Below, piece after piece: positions 26,990 to 37,539 of a stretch of 64,000 nt of DNA; the first letter of the stretch is position 1, and each line of letters starts with the position of its first letter. A program made the position numbers and the translations under genes. The notes beneath the pieces are model-generated. The model was not told where the DNA came from. It saw only the letters and a list, made by a program, of their open reading frames with translations, and did not search any database. This DNA is from Serinus canaria (lineage: Eukaryota > Chordata > Aves > Passeriformes > Fringillidae): the NCBI RefSeq assembly GCF_022539315.1, contig NC_066313.1, forward strand, positions 23,163,059-23,227,058, in the 5' to 3' direction.

Positions 26990-28390
26990 GATTAGCTTGT
27001 GATGTTTTTAAGGACCTTTTTAGTTCCTATTTTAAGACTCTTTGGAATTGTTCACTTTGAATGCTGGCATCAACCTTGCTTTCCCCTAAAAATGATGTTT
27101 GAGAGATGCAATCAGAAAAATACATGCTTCAGGTGTCATTCCTACAATGTGTTTTCTCTGTCACTGCTCTGCAGGATGAAATCACCAGCCCTCTGCCTTG
27201 TGAGCTTTAGGGAGAGACTGTATCATAGCAAGGGTTACATTGGCATCAAGTCAAAAATAGTATTTATTACAGAAAACTAAAACCTTTATTGTGAATCAAA
27301 GCCTGTTAGCATGTGCTCTTACAAAGTTCCAAATATCTGGGCAACATTTTCCTAGAGAGGAGGCACAAGCTGGTTTAGGTAAACTAAGAGACACTGTGTG
27401 GGACTTAGATTGAATGTGATATCTCAGATTTCCATTGTGCAGACTGTCTTCACATGTGTTGGTGGGTAAAGAGACATGCTGAGATCTTAAGGGAATACTT
27501 TTAAGCACAATCTTGAAGTAATTGAATTAAATCACTCCCCCACACACCAAGTTTTTACAGAGAGAGCTAACAATAAATACACAAATATCTATATAAGGGC
27601 TTCATTAAGATCACTTACATTTGGAGTTATATTTTTTTCACTCATCTCCAAATGCCACTGATTTTCTACAGCAAGCCTTTCCAACTTCTTGACAACCAGG
27701 ACAGCAGATTCTGCTGAGGCAGTTTATTTGGGAGGCTGAATGGTAAAAACACCTTACAGAACTACATACTGGCTGAAAAATTACCTTGGTGGTAGCAGGA
27801 GCTGTCCCTGTGACCACAGTGCAGCCTGGAAGCTACCAAGAGAACAGCCCTGAGTTCAAAGACAGAGACATGGACTCCATCTTTAGGGATGGGGAACTCA
27901 AACAAAGGCCCAGATTCCAAAAGCTTTCCTGGCCTCTTCAGGACATGCCTGCCTATGTGGATCTGGTTTCACATGACTTTAGTGCAGTTCCATGAGAAGG
28001 TAGAGCATAGCTGGACCCGCTGTCACTCAAGATATCAAAGAAGAGACTGTTTCAAGAAGCCCTGACACAGAAACAGTGATTTCCCAAATACTTCATCCAT
28101 ACAAATTTCAGAAATGCAGCAAAAAGAACAGAGGTCCAGTGATGGTCTCCCCTTCCAGAAAAGGAAAGACTATGAGTTACCAGACATCAGGGAAACCCCA
28201 AGAGTTGGTGCCATTACATCTGTCCTAGCCAAATGGGACAGTGGACCACACAACAAATGAGAGAGCATCTCATTCACTGCTCTAGGAATTATGAGTGATT
28301 TAAGCATGGTTAAAAGCAATTTTAGGCAATTGTCACTGCCATATTTGAAAATACTCTGGTTTCACAAGGAAGCTAAACCACTACCAGGTG
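26990..28390. other. unique non-coding DNA beside the LTR
   Basis: No gene and no clear repeat. The last few hundred bases could be the 3' internal part of the retrovirus-like element whose LTR follows, but I recognise no coding motif or polypurine tract there. Confidence 0.4.
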
Positions 28391-28394
28391 GTCT

Positions 28395-29086
28395 GAAAGT
28401 ATGACAAGAGCCATGGGTGAGATCCATCCTGGAGGCAAGTCTATGGCCTGTTCCTCCCCTCAGCCCACTCTAAGGGGCAAGGAAGCAAGTTTGTGTGGCC
28501 AGGTTGTGGTAGTGGAATAGAGGCTACAGAGGTGGCTTCTGTGAGAAACTGCCAGAAGCTTCCCCTATGTACAGCAGAGCCACTGCCAGCTGGCTCCAAG
28601 GTGGACCTGCTGCTGGCCAAAGCTAAGCCAGTCAGAAATGCTGGTAATGCCACTGTGATAACATTTTAAGAAGGGGAAAAACATTATTGTGAAGCTGTAA
28701 TTGCAGCCAGAAAAGAGAAGAGTGACTCTTCTTCCTGAGCAGCAGCAGGAACAACATGAGATGAACTGACCACAACCCCATTCCCTGTCTCCCTGCACCA
28801 CTGGAGGGGAGGAAGTAGAGCTTGAGAATGAGGGAGGGTTGGGGAAAAGGTGTTTCTAAGGTTTATTTTACTTTTCATTATCCTGCTCCCATTTTGACTG
28901 GTAATAAATTCAATTAATATCCCTATTTTGAGTCTGTTTTGCCTAGGATGATGTTTGATGAGTCGTCTCTCCTGGTCTGTATCTCAAGCCATGAACCTTT
29001 TGTTGGATTTTGTCTTCCCTGTCTACTTGTGCAGGGCAGGGATAGAGTGGCTTTGGTGGGCATCCAGCCAGGGTTAGACCTCTACA
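28395..29086 (+). mobile_element. avian ERVL-type LTR, apparently solo
   Basis: The 3' two thirds match the avian ERVL LTR pattern I know. In order: CTTCTGTGAGAAACTGCCAG (about 28537-28556), GCCACTGCCAGCTGGCTCCA (28578-28597), a GATAACATTTTAAGAAGGGG block in the TATA-box position (28657-28676), GATGAACTGACCACAACCCC (about 28760-28779), TTTACTTTTCATTATCCTGC (28867-28886), and a polyadenylation signal AATAAA at 28903-28908 in GGTAATAAATTCAATTAATA. It closes with a GGCTTTGGTGGGCATCCAGC block and a CA end near 29086. The 5' edge is uncertain by tens of bases. No second LTR copy or internal ERVL gene was found in the window, so a solo LTR or fragment is the simplest reading. The family usually carries a repeat-rich block before the GATGAACTGACC part that seems shortened here. 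Confidence 0.85.
28903..28908 (+). promoter_or_regulatory. LTR polyadenylation signal AATAAA
   Basis: A canonical hexamer at the expected position in the R region of the ERVL-type LTR. It could still end transcripts passing through on the plus strand. Confidence 0.7.
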
Positions 29087-29649
29087 GCAAGGCAGGGAGA
29101 GGCACCCCCCCACCCACCCCACAGCCCCCACACCATGAACTGCAAGGGCCAGGACTGAGGCTGCTGGCTTGCGGGCATAGCTGGCAGCTGAGGTGGTGAT
29201 TCAGTGGGAGGTGTTCTAAGCCTGTAGGGAGCAAAGCCCTGACCTGCCCTGTCCTCTGTGACCCTCCTGTACTTCCTGAGAGCCCTGTAGAACGGGGAAC
29301 ACCAGAGATGTTGTGCCCAACTCTTTCCTATGAGCACAAGGATCTCTGAGAGTTGCTCGCACCTACTTGCAAGACTTTCTGAGTACCCAAAAGGGACACT
29401 GTTCCCTGCCACTTCTCTCTGGAACTCCAGTGTGTTCCCAGGATATCTCTACTGCTGTGTTAGGAGCATTTGATCAGGATGGACATGGAGGGCTTCAAGG
29501 TTTCACCAAGAAGGCCACAGTGATCCTCAGTACCTTCAGCGTGGCTGGTGGCAAAGAGCTACATGGCGCATGAACAACTCCACTGCAGCACTGGAGACCA
29601 GGCCACAGAACAAGCAGGGAGTCAGAGGCCTGCAGAACCCTGCAGGTGA

Positions 29650-29745
29650 AAAGGGGTCACTTAAGGTTTCTAGTCCAACCCCCTGTTCAAGGTGTGGTCA
29701 GATAAGATCAGTATTGACCCAGACTTGCTTCAGAAAGCCAAGATG
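29650..29745 (-). mobile_element. CR1 LINE 3' tail scrap
   Basis: Antisense CR1 tail phrase: AAGGTTTCTAGTCCAACCCC (29673-29692) then CTGTTCAAGG..., which is the reverse of the usual GGGGTTGGACTAGATGA landmark. A second, weaker similar phrase (ATTCATCTAGTCTAACATCC) lies at about 30030-30049 and may be part of the same or another decayed copy. Confidence 0.6.
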
Positions 29746-30084
29746 TTTTTTGGCTTTAATCCTCTGCATCAGTGCATCTCTTCTCTGCTCAGAGTGCTTA
29801 TTTTTCTGCTTGCTTGCAATGTGAGTGCTATTCTACCTGGACTGCTAGCTGGCTTGCATCAGCACTTCTTTATTCTGAAATCTGTGAGAGCAGAGGTAGC
29901 CTGAAATGCCACAGAAGGAAGAAGGTCCCATGATTTGCCTAGGATCTCTGGAGCAGTTTCATTTCTTTCTCTGCCAGAGATTTCCTGCAGTCACAGACAC
30001 TTCCCATGGATACACACCATACAGAGAAGGATTCATCTAGTCTAACATCCTACCTTCAAGATGGACTTCTATCATAAAAGCTAC

Positions 30085-32600
30085 AGAGAAAGGTCACAGG
30101 TCCAGACAACACTGCATCCCACCTTAAACTGGGTATTTCATTTGGGTGGTTTGACCCATCTTCAGTCTCCCCCTTTCTGAGCCTCCCATGGGAAAGGAAA
30201 AGGTAATTCCTGTTATTTCACAGGGATGTTAAATACAGCAAGTATTTTCAAGCCTGAAAATACTAACCATAACCAAGAACATGGGAGAACCAGACACAAA
30301 AATTTCTGTAAGAATTTTTGCTCTTTCTTATTCATCCTGATCACCAGAGCTGGACAAATTATTTGCAGCCAGAATTTGGCAATATTTCTTCATGAAATTT
30401 TGGCACATAGACATTTTTGATTGAGCTGTTCCTTATGCAAACGTACTTAAAACAAAATTGATGAGAACATATTTCAGCCCATGGACTAAACATAAAAATT
30501 TCCCCATGGCTAGAGCAAATTAAAAATTTCAGATGTGAAATGAAATGTGCTTATTTTTGGCAAGGAAAGGGACAAAACAACAGCATCCTCACACATTTCT
30601 ATTTGAATAAGTTGAAACACAACGTCCTATCATAACTCTTCCAAGAATTCATATGCTCTTCAAAAGCTAGCTAGTAAATCATTTGGTATGACAAAGGGAA
30701 GTAAAATAATACTGATAATTCTCCTTGGTTGGATGAGTTCAGCCTGACAGGACTTTTATAAGCACACACATTTTTTCACTGCTTATTTCTGTGATTCCAT
30801 AATTGTAAACAAAATTCATCCAAGAAACACTGCTGAAAGAAAAATAAGCACAGTACTGAAAATGAGACTTGCTAATATGCAGGGAGAGAGCCATGAAACC
30901 CCACACTAGAGTGAGAAGACCTCTAAAATGGTGCAATCCCAGGGTGCCTGGGTGGGTTAGGAAAGCCAAGGATAACACAAGGTAGCAATGGTGGCCTGTC
31001 AGTTTTATGAATGAGCTTAGAGGCAGCATGATAAAGCCTGTACAAAGAAACACCTCCCTGCCTGCTGTAGCAAGAGTTACTTATGTTTACTACTGAGGTT
31101 TAATCTCAGGGCCCTGTAGAAGGTGCAGCAGTAAGCCAGCTCTGAGCACCATCCTGCTGGGAGAGCTTGGTGCAAGGTCTGCACTGCTGTTCCGGGGGAC
31201 ACAAACATAAGCAAAAGCTTTTTTCACGGAATTCATTTACCATAGCACATCCTGAAGACAGGCTGCTGGGGAGCAGAGTTATGACATCCAGAAACTGACA
31301 ACAAGAGCAATAAAACCTGACATATATCATGAAAGCCAAGCTATAGTACTACATGTAATTAACAGAGAGTGTAATTATTCACCTTGAGAAAGACTTTGAT
31401 GGATGCCTCATAGTTAATTCCTTTTTCCTGTGTTTCATCTTCTCTTGTTCATGGCAGCTAGGAAGACCAGCTAGCAACTTTCAGCTTTTTGCCCTGTTTC
31501 TTATCCAATGTTATAGCTTTATGGCTCCCATACAGAGCTGGTTCAATCCCAGGCTGGATGCTTTGTCTAACCCTGGAGGTGGTTAGTTTCAAGCCTAGCT
31601 TTTGGAGCTAACAAGGCATTGCATTAAGACAGGATAGACTGTGATAATAGCAGGTGTATTAAAATTCCAAGCATGCTCATTATCACTCAGATGTCTCCAG
31701 GATCCAAGTATACCCTTATGTAAAAGAGCATAATCTTCCTTTTCATGACAACAGTGTCGCTCTCCCTTGGTGCTCACTGAACTCTGACACAAGTTAGAGA
31801 TGGGAGTGTTTATTTCCCCCAAATTCTCTGAATTGTCAAGAAATCTGAACAGAAAAGAGAGCATCAGGAAGGGTTTGAACAGTTGCCCAGTCCCAATAAG
31901 CTGCAGAGGAGGCTCTTATAAAGCTGCAGTACCATACACACGATGGACTTGGTGGTGTTTGTTGGCGTGCACTGCTTTTGCAGGGGAGGAGAAGCAGCTG
32001 GGGAGGATTTGGCTCAGGCTCTGAAAATCAGAGAGAGAAGCTACTACTATACAAAATGTGATCATTTAAAAACATTGCAACCATGGGTAATTGATCTAGC
32101 TGATGCACTGGGGACTGGATAGACATTTAAGCTCAGTCACATGAATTTGAAGAGCTCCACAAGCCTTAAATGAAAGAGAAATTTGTAGCCTTGGGACAAA
32201 ATGACTGAAGCCTTATTTAAAACCTATTGAAGGCAACTAGGATGATTCCACAGGCTTTTGGGGGCATTGGATCAGAACCCAGATGGATGCAAACCTGTGA
32301 AGAATAGGGTAATAACCTTTACTCAGGAACACAGACACTTTAAAAGGCAGTGGAATGCACAGTTGGGCTTTGTGTGACTCAGTGATGAATGAGTGTCCAT
32401 ACTGCATCATTTCAGAAAGCTGGAGATTATGGGAATCCAAAAAGAATCCAGAAGGGAAATAAAAGTTACTCTGATAATCACAATACCCTAGCCACAAACA
32501 TATAAATATATAAGTGCAAAGACAAAAAAAAAATAAATTCAGAGTTGCAGCAGATACATTTAAACCAGGAGAGTCTGCACATTTAGAGAACAAAGAGAAA
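30085..32600. other. unique non-coding DNA upstream of gypsy relic
   Basis: No gene. A 10-bp stem at 30241-30264 is within chance expectation. A gag region of the relic could lie in the last 500 bp, but gag is too variable to recognise and I see no convincing zinc-knuckle cysteine pattern. Confidence 0.4.
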
Positions 32601-32608
32601 ATGCCATA

Positions 32609-32830
32609 GATATTTCTGTAGACACAGAGGGCAAAATAAATAGCTCAGACAAATGGCACACACAGCTAAACATTAATGGCATGGTTGTATTATTTTAAAT
32701 TGGGTGACTGAAAGGTGTTCCAGGGAAAATACTGGGACTTGAAAACTACTCAGTCCAAGCTGGTAAAAAGCGATGTGTGTTATAAGCACTACAGAATCCT
32801 AAACAGACTACACAATCCTCACATCTCCAA
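32609..32830 (+). pseudogene. gypsy aspartic protease relic
   Basis: In frame with 32654, the segment WHTQLNINGMVVLF (32654-32695) matches the lead-in to gypsy retropepsins (W..xLxxNG..VxF.xDTGA). The catalytic D-T-G position that should follow is destroyed by stops at 32696 and 32705. A second frame then gives VFQGKYWDLK (32715-32744), in the place where the family has V-I-P....-Y..L. Further on comes LNRLHN near 32796-32813, like the end of the protease (LGLI.RLHN). The enzyme would have matured the element's polyprotein. It is inactive here because the catalytic motif is lost. Confidence 0.65.
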
Positions 32831-32847
32831 ACACCACTTTGATAAAT

Positions 32848-33640
32848 TAATTGCTCCCATGCGATGCCCATCAAGAAAAAGGTACTGTTCGCCCTAATGA
32901 GCAGGAAAACTGAATTTAATCATAGGAAAAAAACCCAAGCATTTATTGGTACAGAAGAACAATTTATAGTTTGAAAGAATTACGTAGTTGTAACTGAGAA
33001 GTCAAATATGCTATGGATGTGTATTGATTCACATAACCAAAATGAAGTCATAAAGTCTGTATAGCATCTGATCAAAATCACTAAAGAAAGGACAGCTAAG
33101 ATCTTAGTGGAAAAATAAAAATACTCTAAAGAATTAATGTAACACAGTCATTTTTGAAGGAAAAAAAGTTAGCTTGGGCTCTAAGCTAGTGATTTTTAAT
33201 ACACCATTTGGATACTATACAGTGAATTTAAGCAAAGGCCATTTGGTAAAAGTTCTGATCCCAAGGTTTTACAAAGAGTAATTGCACAGATCTTTGAGGG
33301 ATTATGAGATGTCAGACTTTTTATGGATGATGTTTTAATTTGGGTACAGAGAAGATAATGCAAAGGAAGACTTTGGCAAGAATTGCAGAAGAGATGCTGA
33401 TCCAGTAAGTAAAACACCTAGGGTCTAACACATTGTGGCCAGAGTTTGGGCAAAGATGACTTAACTGGGGCTCCAGGTAAAACAAATGCAACAACAGGAT
33501 ATCCATCTTACAATGTAAATCAGATCTACAGAAATTAATGAATATGATAAGCTGTATTCCATTACTCATTCCAGTTCTAACTAGGGCCAATATGTCCTTA
33601 AGGAATTATTGGAAAATTAAGCTACCTTGTATTGGGGAGA
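32848..33640 (+). pseudogene. gypsy reverse transcriptase relic
   Basis: The N-terminal APMRCPSRK (32853-32879) parallels the family's P..H.PR..P lead. In another frame, VVVTEKSNMLWMCIDS (32984-33031) parallels VV.KPNG..R.CID. KYSKE near 33119-33133 sits at motif A, but the catalytic Asp is lost. SKLVIFNTPFGYYTV (33180-33224) is a near-textbook S-K-L..F-N-T-P-F-G block. RPFG (33236-33247), then PKVLQRVIAQIFEGL (33260-33304), is the PFG...FQR...FEG block. LFMDDVLIW (33317-33343) is the active-site motif C with both aspartates kept. LQKLMNMISCIPLLIPVL (33526-33579) is the thumb LQ.xLGMxNY..xFIP block. At least three frameshifts and several stops interrupt it, so it cannot be expressed as an enzyme. 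Confidence 0.85.
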
Positions 33641-33689
33641 TTAATACGATTAATACAAACATGGAAATAAACAGTTAAAGACGGTGACA

Positions 33690-34090
33690 CTAATCCACCA
33701 GCTTAAAAATATCATAATGATATTTTATGAAAAGCTGTAATACGTGCTCATCTTACCTGTGTAGACTGAGATTTCTAAGCAGAACAGACAAAAACTATTG
33801 CCAGGTTGACAAAGAAGTGCTAGTAATTTTATTTGCTCCTCTAAACTTGCTTCAATCTAGACAAATGTGAAAGATATGGAGAAAAGAGACTACAAAGCAC
33901 TTCAAAGTGGTTGTAAAAAATCTTTTGCCTAATTTTCACAGATACTAAGCATTAGCTTGAGTTGGAAATGCAGACAGTAAGCACCTTGCAAAATCAGTCC
34001 ATTTGTCTTTGGCATCATCTACAACTTCATAGATAAAGCTGATGATCTTTTACCAGGGAAAAAGAATTCAAAGGCACAAATTGCTGTTTG
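33690..34090 (+). pseudogene. gypsy RNase H relic
   Basis: LSRTDKNYCQVDKEVLVI (33775-33828) matches the highly diagnostic gypsy RNase H block LT.TE..Y.QIEKE.LAI. It lies in the same frame as the reverse-transcriptase thumb about 200 bases upstream, at the normal spacing. Further on, in another frame, an AP (33981) begins a stretch that reaches LLPGKKN (34047-34067) and IAV, which parallels the AP.RLQ...Y.PGK...AD.LSR end of the domain. The D-rich first half of the domain is not readable. Confidence 0.75.
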
Positions 34091-34259
34091 ATGCTCAGTG
34101 TCTAACACACAATGTTCCTAGCTTCAACTGCAAGTTGAAGGTATAAAAAATTCTTTTATTTTTATTTGGATTGTAATTGGATTAAAAAGTGCACAGCAAA
34201 CATTGCTATCATGGCAGTGAAAAGTGGATAGCATTAACACAACAAACTGTGTTTTCTGA

Positions 34260-34440
34260 TACATTCTAAACACATACAGCAAAGATCGGATCAGCAAAAA
34301 CTGAAATGTGGCTGTGGTATGGAATGAAGCAACTGCTTTACAGTGCTGAAGCAGTCTGGAAAAGAAAAGGAGAAGAGATAGAAATTTTAATTGCAAAGAG
34401 AAGAAATTCAGAAAGCAGTATGTAATGCCTTGTATTGGAA
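34260..34440 (+). pseudogene. possible gypsy integrase N-terminal scrap
   Basis: QKAVCNALYWNS (34409-34444) resembles the C..RAR...YWPG end of the integrase H2C2 zinc region. An upstream HIQQ..DQQKL-like stretch near 34272 resembles the linker before it. Both are short and no catalytic D-D-E core follows, so this is tentative. Confidence 0.3.
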
Positions 34441-34444
34441 TTCA

Positions 34445-35639
34445 GTGAAATTGATGTTAACTTCCCTGCTTTTATAGGAAATATCACATGATTTTTAATG
34501 GCAAAAAATGATCCACACTCTATTTTTATATCCATCCAAAGTATTACTCCTCCATCAGTACTAGGATGCACAAGCTGCAGCAGGGCACCTGATCATTCTT
34601 GGCTCACAGAATTTTCCTTGATGGGGTTCCCACCTGGAGGTTCTGAAGCTTCTCAGTTCTGGGCAGCTGACCCCACTTTACACTCCTTGTGTTGGAGAAA
34701 TCTATTATCATCCCCCTACTAGGGGATATGGCTTTGTGTCATATCATATTGTGCCTTTAGAGGTGGGTGAAGGGAAGCAGTAACCAAGGTTCCAAGTTGG
34801 CAGTGTTCGCAAGAAACATGAATTTAGCAGCTTTTAACAAATGACCATATCACAAAAGACAGGAAGCATGATACCTGCTTGTCAAACTCACAGGACTGTG
34901 ATAACAAGTCAAGATTCAGTGTATAAAGTATTCTCTGTGTGAAGCCCAGCACTAGTATGCCACAGGATCTAACAAAATGGGATAAAATTAGCAGGCCTGT
35001 AGGAAATGTAGAAGGACATAAAGGGTGCCAGTCATTAGATCTGGGAAAGCTGGGGGTGCAGGGTGCTGGGCAGAAGGAGATCTCGGCAGAGTTTTTCAGT
35101 ATGTGCTTGCTTCTAATCAGCTCTGTTCATCCTCCAGTTTCATAGGTTGTGCAGTATGGGGGCATCTAGAAGAGCAGACAGAACTGCTACAGCCCCAGCT
35201 ACTCTGCTTTGATATCTGTGGGGCCTTGATGGAAGTCCCTTTAATAAGTCATCTATGAGATTAATGGACGAAGCCCACTGAGCTACTTGATGTGGCTGAG
35301 TGGCACCAAGGAGCAGCAAGCCCAGTGCCAAGGACAGAGGTGTGCAGATCCTGCAGCAAAAGCCTATAGCCCCCCACTTCCTGCTGTGACACCGCTGTTT
35401 TGATATTTTGCTTCTCCTACCCACTCCTACCCACTCACCCCAGTTTCTGAGGCTTTTCCTGATCGTCATGGAAAAGGTAATGCAAGAGTGTGCATGTTCA
35501 AACCCTCTGTTTTGTGGCCTTCCTGCAGTTTTGTTTCCCTTTCTGCACCCACCTCTCCATGCTTTTACTTTCCTTCCCTTTTCCCATTATTATGGTAAGA
35601 AAAGGAAAAGAAACACTTCAGAAATGAAAGATTAGTTTG
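34445..35639. other. unique non-coding DNA
   Basis: No gene, no integrase core and no LTR downstream of the gypsy relic that I can recognise. A CCTACCCACT unit repeats twice near 35417-35436. Confidence 0.45.
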
Positions 35640-35770
35640 CTGTATCATAAAGATGAGCTTTGTAATCACTTTCCTTTAAGCAAAGAATTAAAAGATAATA
35701 AAAGCCCTAATTAAGGACCTCGTTAGCTTAACTAGATTTTCATATGCAAAGTGATGTTCACCACGTGCTG
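35640..35770. promoter_or_regulatory. candidate conserved non-coding element
   Basis: A compact AT-core block: TTTAAGCAAAGAATTAAAAG near 35675, CCCTAATTAAGGACCTCGTT near 35706, and TCATATGCAAAGTGATGTTC near 35740-35759 (an octamer-like core). There is no coding frame. The density of TAAT/ATGCAA cores suggests a regulatory element, but no alignment supports it. Confidence 0.3.
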
Positions 35771-36479
35771 CTGCCGTCTGAAAATGCTGCCTGGCACTAC
35801 ATGGGAAGCACCTGTGCCAACTCCCCAACTGTATTTGCCTTCTTAATTTCAGTTACCTTTCCATCTTTCTCCCTCCTTTCTCCTCTGTGCCAGGGCACGC
35901 ACAGGCTTGGGCTGATGTGGGGCTGCCTTATGCTGGGCACTCGCAGGACAGACTTGGCACTACCTTGTGAACCCTGTGATAGAATGAGGGAGAGATGAGA
36001 CCAAAGGGCAGGGAAAGATGGGGGAGAGCAAATAGGACTGATGAGGGCTGAGCACACACAGACCCAAGAGGAGGGCAGAGGCAGCAAACTGAAAACCCTC
36101 AGGCCAGACTGGTTCGATGACAGGTGGAGATTATCCAGGTGGAGAATCCATCTGAGTCAAGATGAGGACAGGAATGCTTTGGGTGAGTCTGGATGCCACA
36201 GGGCAAAGCTGGAGGGAGGAAATGCTGGATGGCCCCATCTTGGCCCCTGTACAGAACCTAGCTATGATTTAGGCGAAGACTTGCATTAAGGGTTTGGCTT
36301 CATCCTTGACTGGAAACAAAAATTGAATCCTTAGAGATACAGTCCAAGCGGTCTTCCAGGGCTCTGTTTTCAATTCCACATGCCCCCCAGTACAGTCTGG
36401 CAGGTGGACAGGTAGCTGTTTAGGGATGTGCTTAATAGAAGCAATTAGGAAATCATTATACCACAGTAATGTGAGCAGA

Positions 36480-36900
36480 TGAGTGAACAAAATGACTGCT
36501 CGCTGCCGTGTGAGAAATCAGCCTGGCCTGGCTGAGCAGAGAGCCCTCGGCTCTCTGCAGCACAGCCAGCAGGCACTGCCCAGCAGAGGCCATGGTAGAG
36601 CCAGGAGCCGGAGCCCGCCCGGCTGGAACAATCTGATAAATTCCTACAGCTGGGAACTCAGCACGAGATGGGAATCAGGATTTTCATCCTCGTTAAAACT
36701 GTAATTGGAGCCTCATTCTAGTTCGTTTAGAGCCTGCTGTGAACGTGAGCAGAAGCTGCAGGGTGCTAAGCAGGGAGGTCACCCCGGGGCGGTGGCGAGC
36801 AGCCGGCCAGGAGCGGTGGGAGGCTGGAGGGAGCACACAGAGGCAGAGGCCAAGCTGGCTTGTGTTCATCTCCTGTAGGTATGGAAAGGCCCCTGTTGTG
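36480..36900. promoter_or_regulatory. candidate conserved non-coding element, CpG patches
   Basis: Two CpG-keeping patches (about 36500-36625 and 36780-36815) flank an AT-core middle (ATCTGATAAATTCC near 36630, CTCGTTAAAACTGTAATTGG near 36690). A 108-codon plus frame begins at 36739 but has no domain. A CTGTAG/GT junction near 36876 looks like a splice acceptor, but no exon model follows from it. A regulatory element is likelier than an exon. Confidence 0.3.
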
Positions 36901-37539
36901 AGATCCACAGCTTTCAACTGGGTTTTGTTTGTTTGCTTTAATCTAGATAATAAGAAAGCAAACATGGCATTTATGACTATAGATGGCTTTGAAATGGAAC
37001 CTCATGGCTCAGTCTTCAGCTGGCACTTTGAGCTGCAACCTAGTGGACCTCCGATCCGCATCTGAACCACCAGTGACACAATTTAATAGCCCCTACCTCA
37101 GCTCTCAGACCAGGGCAAGACTTGAGAAAAACTGATACAACATTATTAGGCTGGAGACTGTGTTGATCCATTTATTAGCTGAGAATTTTCTTTTGTTAAA
37201 AGAGCTAACAGGATTGATTCTTGCCTTTTCTCTACACAACATGGGACTGGCTTGATACAGGGTATTCATTTAGTTTGCAAATGAATGAAGAGATGAAGAG
37301 CTGTAAACCAAATCCAGATGTTGCACCCAGCACTCACACCATCTCCTGCCTGGGCCCATCTCTAACCACCACATGTATACATGCAGTAGAGGAAATGCCT
37401 GATGTACCTTAAATATAGTTTAAAATAATCAGCAATAGTCAGATTACTTCTGCTACATAATCAGTTGTGAGTAGGGCAATTCATTAGTGAGAGTCAGACA
37501 AACTACCTTAATTTGGCCTTCTACCACTTTCCACCTCGT

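Larger units (their letters stand above)
32600..34440 (+). mobile_element. decayed Ty3/gypsy-type retrotransposon pol relic
   Basis: Translated motifs appear on the plus strand in the Ty3/gypsy order of protease, reverse transcriptase, RNase H, and possibly the start of integrase. They are spread over all three frames and broken by stops and small indels. Each part is described separately. The order, spacing and number of independent motif matches make chance very unlikely. The best-fitting group is the Mag-like/vertebrate gypsy type (a W..xLxING protease lead, TPFG then a PFG block, and LQ..xxM in the thumb). No flanking LTRs, gag or env could be found, and there is no open reading frame, so the relic encodes nothing today. 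Ty3/gypsy elements are rare in birds (established knowledge), so this is probably a very old insertion inherited from a reptile-grade ancestor. The ends are approximate. Confidence 0.8.

Noticed and set aside
30241..30264. 10-bp inverted repeat with 4-base loop
   Set aside because: About one such stem is expected by chance in a window of this size.
31525..31550. GGTTCAATCCC, tRNA T-arm-like
   Set aside because: No matching acceptor stem, D-arm or A-box can be paired around it.
32380..32460. Possible gag zinc knuckle upstream of the gypsy protease
   Set aside because: Cysteines near 32370-32405 do not follow the C-x2-C-x4-H-x4-C spacing in any one frame.
33838..33860. A 22-base word here recurs with two changes near 52811-52832, suggesting a second gypsy copy
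   Set aside because: No gypsy motif can be read around 52.8 kb, and one such near-match is expected by chance among all pairs of positions in 64 kb.
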